Positions 51,817-58,620 of a stretch of 64,000 nucleotides of DNA are shown here, piece by piece. Below the pieces are notes generated by a model. That model ran no database searches. It was not told the DNA's origin and saw only the letters and a list, made by a program, of their open reading frames with translations. The stretch covers positions 1 to 64,000 of the forward strand of contig CALBOJ010000075.1 of the NCBI GenBank assembly GCA_937896835.1. Reading direction: 5' to 3'. This stretch comes from an uncultured Collinsella sp. Lineage in GTDB: Bacteria > Actinomycetota > Coriobacteriia > Coriobacteriales > Coriobacteriaceae. The position numbers and the translations under genes are program-made. Position 1 is the stretch's first letter, and every line of letters begins with the position of its first letter.

Positions 51817-53235
51817 CTAGAAGATCTGGCGCAGGTCTCCGCGGTTGAGGGCTTCGTCGAAGAGGTGCTTGAACACCACGCTGCCGTGCAAGCCGTCGTG
51901 CTCGAACTCGTTGGTCACCCAGGCATGCGAGTTGCCCACGCGGCTGAGCGTATCGAGCTGCATGCCCGAGTCCACGTACATGTCATCGAAGTACACCGCG
52001 GCCTGCAGGGGCACCTCGTTGCACGCCAGGCGCTGCGGGTCGTAGATCTTGTCCCAGCTTGTGTCTTCCATAAGCAGATCCATCGCCGGCTTGAAGGGCT
52101 TAAGTTCGGGCATCTGCTCAAACATCCACGGGAACATGGCCTCGCCGGTAAACATGAGCGGTCGCGTGAGCGTGTCGAACTCGGCACGATGGGCCTTCTC
52201 TTCTGCCGCGGCCCAGCGAATGGGCATGGTGTCGCCGTCGGCGTAGATGAACTCCTGAAGCGTCCAGTACAGCGGATTCGTGCGCGTGTTGGTGCGCTCG
52301 AAGGCGCGCATCAAAAAGCTGTCGGATACCGAGGCGCCGCAGGCCAGCGTGCCGTCGCCGTCAACAAAAGCATGATCGATAATCCAATGCATGCGCTCAA
52401 AGCTCGGCTTCATGCCAAAGTCGCTGCCCATGAGCTGCAGGCGTTCGACCGTCATCGGCGAGCCGTCGGGTAGCACGGGCTTTTGCTCCTCGAGGGCATC
52501 TGCCAGGGCCGCCACGCGCTCGACGTCGGCGGGGTAGCGGTTGTAATACTGCTGCGTCTTGGCAGCCATGCGCGGGAAGGTGTGCGCGTAGACCTCGCTT
52601 GCGCTCGCCGGTACGTGGGGGATGCCGCCGCAGGTAAAGCTTGCCGCCACGCCCTCGGGGAAGAGCGACAGGTAGCTCAGCGTCAAAAAGCCGCCGTAGC
52701 TCTGCCCGAGCGTGACCCAGGGCCTGCCGCCAAAGCCCACCAGGCGCAGGTACTCAAAATCGCGCACGATGGAGCTGGCGAGGTGGCGCTTGAGGAAGTC
52801 CGCCTGCGAGCGGTCCGCATCGGCGCCGGCTGCCTCGGCACGCTCGCCCAGTGCGGCAATCGTGCGTCCGTCTACACAGCTGCTGCGTCCGGTGCCGCGC
52901 TGGTCGGGCAGGACGACGCGGAAGTGCTTGACGGCCTCCTCGATCCAGCCGTCGCTTGTGGGTGACAGCGGACGCGGGCTCTCGCCGCCGGGGCCGCCCT
53001 GCAAAAACAGGAGCAGTGGCAGATCGTCGTTGATGCGGTCGGGCGCGCAAACCACACGGTAGAAGAGCTTGATGCTCTCGGGCGCACCTGCGATGGGCGC
53101 CGGCATGGCGCCGCGGCGCATGGTGCTGCCGACGGCCAGGAGCATCGGCTCCAGGCCGCGCCAGTCGAGGGGGACGTCGATGCTGTGGTCCTCGACATAC
53201 AGGCCGGGGACGTGGTACGAAGTGATGAGGGCCAT
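51817..53235 (-). CDS. Alpha/beta hydrolase, proline iminopeptidase-like
   Basis: 472 residues. LLLFLQGGPGGESPRP carries the oxyanion HGGPG-type motif, VVLPDQRGTGRSS follows, and the nucleophile elbow is LGQSYGGFLTLSYL. This layout matches the S33 family (prolyl aminopeptidases and tripeptidyl peptidases). Its location between proB and proA may be chance, although releasing N-terminal proline would fit. ATG 53235 is chosen because GGAAGACTCAC precedes it. The long C-terminal lid and cap domain fit the large S33 class. Transcribed against the pro genes. Confidence 0.85.
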   Translation of the reverse strand: MALITSYHVPGLYVEDHSIDVPLDWRGLEPMLLAVGSTMRRGAMPAPIAGAPESIKLFYRVVCAPDRINDDLPLLLFLQGGPGGESPRPLSPTSDGWIEEAVKHFRVVLPDQRGTGRSSCVDGRTIAALGERAEAAGADADRSQADFLKRHLASSIVRDFEYLRLVGFGGRPWVTLGQSYGGFLTLSYLSLFPEGVAASFTCGGIPHVPASASEVYAHTFPRMAAKTQQYYNRYPADVERVAALADALEEQKPVLPDGSPMTVERLQLMGSDFGMKPSFERMHWIIDHAFVDGDGTLACGASVSDSFLMRAFERTNTRTNPLYWTLQEFIYADGDTMPIRWAAAEEKAHRAEFDTLTRPLMFTGEAMFPWMFEQMPELKPFKPAMDLLMEDTSWDKIYDPQRLACNEVPLQAAVYFDDMYVDSGMQLDTLSRVGNSHAWVTNEFEHDGLHGSVVFKHLFDEALNRGDLRQIF

Positions 53236-53347
53236 GTGAGTCTTCCGTTCGTTGCGGTGTTTCGGGTTGACCAATTCTACCGCCGCGGGCGAGGCCATGC
53301 GCAAATCGGCTACCATGGTTGCAAACTTCTAGGAGAAAGGGCCGCCC

Positions 53348-54634
53348 ATGTCGGTCGATATAGCCACGTATGTCCACGATCTTGCCGTTGCCGCTAAGGC
53401 AGCGTCGGCCTCGCTTGCCACGGCGAGCGACGAGCAGCGCCAGGAGGCCGTGCGCGCCATGGCCGCAGCACTGCGCAACGGTGTCGACTCCATCGTTGCC
53501 GCCAACGAGCTCGATATGTCCGCCGCGCGCGATGCGGGGACCTCGGCGGGGCTCCTCGACCGTCTGCTGCTGACGCCCGAGCGCGTTGAGGGTATGGCCG
53601 CCGGCCTGGAGAAGCTCGCCGAGCTGCCCGATCCTGTCGGCCGCGTGCTCGACCACCGCGTGCTCGCAAGCGGCGTGGACCTCACCCGCGTGAGCGTGCC
53701 GTTGGGCCTGGTCGCCATGGTGTACGAGGCGCGCCCCAACGTGACGGCCGACGCCGCGGGCATCTGCATCCGCACCGGCAACGCCTGCATTCTGCGCGGC
53801 GGCTCGCTGGCCTATCACTCGTGTGCCATGATTTCTGAGCTGCTGGCCGATGCGCTCGAGACCAAGGGCTTCCCGCGCGAGGCTATCTCGATGATCGAGT
53901 CCACCGACCGCGAGGCCACTGGCGAGCTCATGAAGCTCCGCGGTATTGTCGACGTACTCATTCCGCGCGGCGGTGCAGGCCTGATCCAGCGCTGCGTGCG
54001 CGAGTCGCTTGTGCCGGTGATCGAGACGGGCACGGGCAACTGTCATATCTACGTGCATGAGTCCGCCGACTTTGATAAGGCGCTCAACATTATCGTTAAT
54101 GCCAAGACCCAGCGTGTAGGCGTGTGCAATGCCGCCGAGTCGCTGCTGGTCGACCATGCTGTGGCCAATGTGTTTTTGCCTGCGGTCGTTGCCGTGCTGC
54201 ACGACCACGGCGTGTTCATTCACGGCGACGAGGCCACGTGCGCCGCATGCGCCGACGCCGGGCTTGCCGAGGGCGATGACTACGTTGCCGCGACTGAGGA
54301 GGACTGGGGTCGCGAGTATCTGGCGCTCGAGATGAGCGTGAAGGTCGTGGCGAACGAGGACGAGGCCATCGCGCACATCAACCGCTACGGCACGATGCAC
54401 TCCGAGGCCATCGTTGCAGAGGACACGGATGCTTGCGAGCGCTTCCTGGACGAGGTCGATGCCTCGGCCGTGTATGCCAACGCCAGCACGCGCTTTACCG
54501 ACGGCGGCGAGTTTGGCCTGGGCGCCGAGATTGGCATCTCGACCCAAAAGCTCCACGCCCGCGGCCCCTTTGCCGCCGAGGCCCTCACCACCTACAAATA
54601 CAAGCTCCGAGGCACCGGCCAGGTCCGCCCCTAA
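53348..54634 (+). CDS. proA: Gamma-glutamyl phosphate reductase
   Basis: 428 residues, second enzyme of proline synthesis. Aldehyde-dehydrogenase fold: VPLGLVAMVYEARPNVTADAAG, LRGGSLAYHS, VLIPRGGAGLIQ, the catalytic Cys in RVGVCNAAESLLV, and ASTRFTDGGEFGLGAEIGIS near the end. NADPH-dependent reduction of glutamyl-5-phosphate. AGGAGAAAGG precedes the ATG. Confidence 0.96.
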   Translation: MSVDIATYVHDLAVAAKAASASLATASDEQRQEAVRAMAAALRNGVDSIVAANELDMSAARDAGTSAGLLDRLLLTPERVEGMAAGLEKLAELPDPVGRVLDHRVLASGVDLTRVSVPLGLVAMVYEARPNVTADAAGICIRTGNACILRGGSLAYHSCAMISELLADALETKGFPREAISMIESTDREATGELMKLRGIVDVLIPRGGAGLIQRCVRESLVPVIETGTGNCHIYVHESADFDKALNIIVNAKTQRVGVCNAAESLLVDHAVANVFLPAVVAVLHDHGVFIHGDEATCAACADAGLAEGDDYVAATEEDWGREYLALEMSVKVVANEDEAIAHINRYGTMHSEAIVAEDTDACERFLDEVDASAVYANASTRFTDGGEFGLGAEIGISTQKLHARGPFAAEALTTYKYKLRGTGQVRP

Positions 54635-54647
54635 CGCCCGCGCAAAC

Positions 54648-54689
54648 AAAAACCACCACAAAGGTGCCTGTCCCCTTTGTGATGGTTTT
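54648..54689. repeat. Palindromic intergenic repeat, family A
   Basis: AAAAACCACCACAAAGG...CCTTTGTGATGGTTTT between the convergent proA and HD genes. One arm base differs (GATGG for GGTGG). Confidence 0.8.
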
Positions 54690-54693
54690 GGAA

Positions 54694-55293
54694 TTAAGCC
54701 TGAAAGGTGTCGCGGTCGGGGGCGAAGGACTGCATGGCCGCGATGGTACGGTCGAAGAGCTCGGGGAGCTCCCAGCCCAGCATCTCGGCACCCTGCGTAA
54801 TCACGTCGCGCGAGCAGCCGGCGGCAAAGCGCTTGTCCTTGAACTTTTTCTTGAGCGACTTGGTCGTAAAGTCCATGACGCTCTTACTCGGACGCATGAT
54901 GACGGCAGCACCGATCAAGCCGGTGAGCTCGTCGCAGGCAAACAGGATCTTTTCCATCTGCAGCTCGGGCTTGGGCAGCGAGGTGTTGAAGTCCGACGTG
55001 TGCGTCTGAATGGCGCGAATGAGATCGGGAGAGGCGCCCTCGCCTTCAAGGATCTCGGCCGCATAGATGGTGTGGTTCATGGGGTCGTCCTCATGCTCCT
55101 CCCAATCTAGGTCGTGCAGCAGACCGACGATGCCCCAAAACTCCTCGTTCTCGGGGTCGAACTCGCGCGCAAAGTAGCGCATGGTGCCCTCGACCGTTTC
55201 GCCGTGGGTGATGTGGAACGGGTCCTTATTGTGCTCGTTGAGCAATTCGAACGCACGGTCGCGGGTGATTCCGGCGGAAAGTGGCTCTGCCAT
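54694..55293 (-). CDS. HD-domain hydrolase
   Basis: 199 residues. The HD metal site is visible: an early His in FHITHGETVEG, the central LLHDLDWEEH, and later HTIYAAEILEG with AIQTHTSD. The family includes phosphohydrolases for nucleotides and signalling molecules. A conserved CDELTGLIGAAVIMRPSKS is typical of a group of uncharacterised HD proteins. Start ATG 55293 has AAGGAG upstream. Substrate unknown. Confidence 0.85.
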   Translation of the reverse strand: MAEPLSAGITRDRAFELLNEHNKDPFHITHGETVEGTMRYFAREFDPENEEFWGIVGLLHDLDWEEHEDDPMNHTIYAAEILEGEGASPDLIRAIQTHTSDFNTSLPKPELQMEKILFACDELTGLIGAAVIMRPSKSVMDFTTKSLKKKFKDKRFAAGCSRDVITQGAEMLGWELPELFDRTIAAMQSFAPDRDTFQA

Positions 55294-55354
55294 AAAAGAC
55301 TCCTTGTGCTCGCAGGTATCGCTAAGAATGAATACTACTAGAACGACTAGAACG

Positions 55355-55398
55355 AAAAAACCACCACAAAGGTGCCTGTCCCCTTTGTGGTGGTTTTT
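55355..55398. repeat. Palindromic intergenic repeat, family A
   Basis: AAAAAACCACCACAAAGG...CCTTTGTGGTGGTTTTT, near-perfect dyad between the HD gene promoter and the CarD-like gene end. Confidence 0.8.
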
Positions 55399-55410
55399 GG
55401 CGCGGATGGG

Positions 55411-55896
55411 TTAGTTGAGGGCGGCTTGGGCTAGGCGGGCTTCGGCGGCCTCCTCGGTGACGCCCAATGCCACGGCGAACTCCTCGATGGAGCGGCGCTT
55501 GGCTTCCTTGAGTACACGCATATAGTAAGAGCTGGGCTTTTTATCGGCTTCCTCGGCCTGGCGAATGCGGTGCATCATGGTCTTTGCCACGCGGACCGTC
55601 TCGGGCGCGCCCAGCTTGAGCTGCTGCTTAAAGTGTGTCTCTTCAAGCGAGCTGTTGCGCTCGGTAAAGGTGTCGCACTCCAGCTCGCCATAGTGGCTCA
55701 GCAGATGCTCGGCATCTTGCTGAGAGATGGCGGCATGCAGACGGTCGGCCTGCGCCACGGGGTACATAAGGATCGTCTGCGCATGCCCCTGCTTGGCCTC
55801 GAGCAACAACATGGGCTGCGGCGTGTCGTCCCTAAAACCGACGACGGTGCAGACTCCCTGACCCGGATGAATGACGTGTTGACCGATTGAGAACAT
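55411..55896 (-). CDS. CarD-family transcription regulator
   Basis: 161 residues. The N-terminal MFSIGQHVIHPGQGVCTVVGF is the RNA-polymerase interacting (Tudor-like) module; the C-terminal helical part (SSYYMRVLKEAKRRSIEEFA) binds DNA in CarD proteins. CarD stabilises the open promoter complex. It is divergent from argS. The Trp commonly used to wedge DNA is not evident, so activity may differ. Confidence 0.88.
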   Translation of the reverse strand: MFSIGQHVIHPGQGVCTVVGFRDDTPQPMLLLEAKQGHAQTILMYPVAQADRLHAAISQQDAEHLLSHYGELECDTFTERNSSLEETHFKQQLKLGAPETVRVAKTMMHRIRQAEEADKKPSSYYMRVLKEAKRRSIEEFAVALGVTEEAAEARLAQAALN

Positions 55897-56032
55897 GCTA
55901 CCTCCAACTTATACGAATTTACGTATGTCTAGAATAACACGCTGACGTGCGCAAATCCTCGCTTTATGCAGGAAAAGCACACAACTCTGATAGGTAAGAG
56001 TATTCGATAAAAGACACAGCTCATTCACACCT

Positions 56033-56123
56033 TTATGCATTTTCAACGCGTGCATAATCTGCAGGCAGACCGGCATCTTTGAGTGACTCCATACAAGCTG
56101 TAGTCAATTTTGTGCATATGCAA
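56033..56123. promoter_or_regulatory. TGCAT palindromes before argS
   Basis: TTATGCA and TGCATAA (56033-56057) face each other 11 bases apart, and an overlapping palindrome GCATATGC sits at 56114-56121. The spacing and halves are reminiscent of arginine-repressor boxes (TATGCAT), but no operator is proven. The region also serves the divergent CarD gene. Confidence 0.4.
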
Positions 56124-56238
56124 TTTCGATTGGCTTTACCCTGCGACAGTGCCCCTCGCTTGTGATAGAGTGCTACAAACTCTGGCTTTTGCCCTACGAG
56201 TGACCAAGAGCTCGGGGGCTTTAACACAAGGAGGATCT

Positions 56239-58092
56239 ATGCCCGAGAAGATTGAAGAGCTGGTACGCGCTGCGCTTGCTGCGGCCCAGGAGGCCGGCGA
56301 CCTTTCCGCATTTGAACTTGACGATTGCGCTATCGAGCGACCGGCTGACACTTCTCATGGCGAGTGGACCTCTACCATGGCCCTGAAGTCCGCCAAGCTG
56401 GCCCACTGCGCCCCGCGCAAGATCGCCGAGGCCATCGTTGCCCATATGCCCGAGGATCCCGCGATCGAGAAGGTTGAGATCGCAGGCCCCGGTTTCATCA
56501 ACTTCTACCTCTCCGTTGCCGTTAAGAATGCCATCTTTGGCGAGGCTCGCGAGAAGGGCATGGACTTCGCTAAGTCCAACGTCGGTGGTGGCCTGAAGAC
56601 CCAGGTCGAGTTCGTTTCCGCCAACCCCGTCGGCCCCATGCACATCGGCCACGGCCGCTGGGCCGCGCTGGGCGATTCGCTCTGCCGCGTTATGGACCAC
56701 GCCGGCTATGAGATCCAGCGTGAGTTCTACATCAATGACCACGGCTCTCAGATGAACACCTTCGGCAACTCCATCAGCACGCGCTATATGCAGCTTGCCG
56801 ACATCATCGCCAAGCAGGGCGTTGATATCGACGAGGCTCACAAGCTGCTGATCGCCGACCGTGACGCCTTTGTTGCCGACGAGAACGACGAGCACCCCGA
56901 GACCCATCCGTATCAGGACAACTTTGCCGAGACCTTGGGCAAGGACTCTTACGGCGGCGACTACATCATCGACGAGGCCGCCGAGTTCTGGCGCACCGAC
57001 GGCGATAAGTGGGTCAACGCCGATCCTCAGGAGCGCATGGAGAGCTTCCGCGAGCGCGGCTATGTAAAGATGGTCGATAACATGCGCGACCTCTGCCACG
57101 CCGTCAACTGCGACTTCGATCGTTGGTACTCCGAGCGCTCGCTGTATGTGAAGGACACCGAGGGCGAGACCGCCGGCACCTCCGCCGTCGACCGCGCTTT
57201 TGAGAAGCTCGACAAGATGGGCTACCTCTACACCAAGGACGGCGCCCTGTGGTTCCGCTCCACCGATCTGGGCGACGACAAGGACCGCGTCCTGATCAAG
57301 TCCGACGGCGAGTACACCTACTTCGCCTCCGACGTCGCCTATCACTGGGATAAGTTCCAGCGCGTCGATCACGTCATCGACATCTGGGGCGCCGACCACC
57401 ACGGTTACATCGAGCGCGTACGCTGCGTCTGCGACGCTCTGGGTTACCCCGGCAAGTTTGAGGTTCTGCTGGGCCAGCTCGTCAACCTGCTGCGTAACGG
57501 CAAGCCCGTCCGTATGTCCAAGCGCAAGGGCACCATGGTGACCCTGCAGGAGCTCGTCGACGAGGTCGGCTCCGATGCCGCTCGCTACACGCTCATCTCC
57601 AAGAGCTCCAACCAGATGGTCGACTTCGACATCGAGGCCGTTAAGAAGCGCGACAACTCCAACCCGGTCTATTACGTGCAGTATGCTCACGCCCGCGTGT
57701 GCTCCATCCTGCGCCGTGCCGCCGACGTTACCGCCGAGCAGGCCGACGAGATGGGCATGAAGGCCGTTGCCGCCAAGGCCATCGGTGAGAACGTCGATTA
57801 CTCGCTGCTGACCGACCCGACCGAGCTCGCCCTTTCGCGCAAGCTCAACGAGCTCACCGACCTGATCGCCAGCTGTGCTCGCGATCGCGCTCCGTTCCGT
57901 CTGACCCACTTTGCCGAGGAGCTCGCCGGCGACTTCCACAGCTTCTACGCTGCCTGCCAGGTTCTGCCGAGCGAGGGCCGTCCCGTCGACCCCGAGCTTT
58001 CGCGCGCCCGTCTGGCAGCTTGCGACGCTGTCCGCGTGACGCTCGCCCTGGTGCTTACCCTCGTTGGCGTTTCCGCGCCCGAGCAGATGTAA
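56239..58092 (+). CDS. argS: Arginyl-tRNA synthetase
   Basis: 617 residues, class I synthetase. The HIGH motif is PMHIGHGRWAALGD, KMSKS is represented by RMSKRKGTMVTL, and the N-terminal Add-1 domain and the C-terminal DALR anticodon domain are present. It charges tRNA-Arg. ATG 56239 follows AAGGAGGA. The synonymous codon use is strongly biased (C-ending codons), suggesting high expression. Terminator follows at 58139. Confidence 0.96.
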   Translation: MPEKIEELVRAALAAAQEAGDLSAFELDDCAIERPADTSHGEWTSTMALKSAKLAHCAPRKIAEAIVAHMPEDPAIEKVEIAGPGFINFYLSVAVKNAIFGEAREKGMDFAKSNVGGGLKTQVEFVSANPVGPMHIGHGRWAALGDSLCRVMDHAGYEIQREFYINDHGSQMNTFGNSISTRYMQLADIIAKQGVDIDEAHKLLIADRDAFVADENDEHPETHPYQDNFAETLGKDSYGGDYIIDEAAEFWRTDGDKWVNADPQERMESFRERGYVKMVDNMRDLCHAVNCDFDRWYSERSLYVKDTEGETAGTSAVDRAFEKLDKMGYLYTKDGALWFRSTDLGDDKDRVLIKSDGEYTYFASDVAYHWDKFQRVDHVIDIWGADHHGYIERVRCVCDALGYPGKFEVLLGQLVNLLRNGKPVRMSKRKGTMVTLQELVDEVGSDAARYTLISKSSNQMVDFDIEAVKKRDNSNPVYYVQYAHARVCSILRRAADVTAEQADEMGMKAVAAKAIGENVDYSLLTDPTELALSRKLNELTDLIASCARDRAPFRLTHFAEELAGDFHSFYAACQVLPSEGRPVDPELSRARLAACDAVRVTLALVLTLVGVSAPEQM

Positions 58093-58138
58093 TCTGCGGG
58101 TCATTTGACCGTGTAGGTTTGGTTTAACTGAGCCCTAT

Positions 58139-58171
58139 AAGCCCGATCTCCTACGGAGGTCGGGCTTTTTT
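58139..58171 (+). terminator. argS terminator
   Basis: AAGCCCGATCTCC, loop TAC, GGAGGTCGGGCTTTTTT: classic rho-independent terminator. Confidence 0.93.
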
Positions 58172-58216
58172 CGCAAACGCCGACGTATTGATGAATTTGG
58201 AACTGCTGGAAATACG

Positions 58217-58366
58217 AAACTATGCCAGTTTACTACGATGAATTGAGGAATTCTAACCACGCCGGCGTTTTGCTAAAAAGTGCAAGGCATCTACCTGCGG
58301 TTTTAGTTCAACAAGTTTCGGAGTGGTCGCGGTTGAGCGATTCATCGTAGTAAACCGCCATAGTTT
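58217..58366. repeat. Inverted-repeat element before rho
   Basis: Arms of about 27 bases (58217-58244 and 58340-58366), complementary except at two positions, share the core TTTACTACGATGAAT. The 95-base centre has no coding frame. Total length about 150 bases; no target-site duplication seen. Confidence 0.75.
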
Positions 58367-58449
58367 TGGCGGAGGCAGTCAGATTTGTGGGTGGCAAACA
58401 AAGAGTGTCCCTTTTGACTAGTCGTTTAAGAACGTCCCCAATGACTAAG

Positions 58450-58477
58450 TTGCAGGTGGCGGCGGTTGTGTTACACT
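58450..58477 (+). promoter_or_regulatory. Probable rho promoter
   Basis: TTGCAG (58450-58455), 16 bases, TACACT (58472-58477). It leaves a leader of about 140 bases before the rho start. Confidence 0.6.
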
Positions 58478-58620
58478 AACGCTGCGTAGTTGACGCAATC
58501 ATCTCGATACAGATCAATGATGTCCGTCGTTTTGAACGGAACTAGACTGTTTAGCCGCCCTGAAGGTTTATGCAGGGAGCATGTGATCACAGGGCTTGAA
58601 AAGAAAGTTGAGCAAACACT

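Noticed and set aside
52754..54661. A 635-codon open frame on the minus strand over proA
   Set aside because: Antisense to proA; the composition (His/Ala/Gly-rich) is the mirror of proA codons.
56221..58104. A 627-codon open frame antisense to argS
   Set aside because: Same reason: mirror of a strongly biased gene, no start signals.
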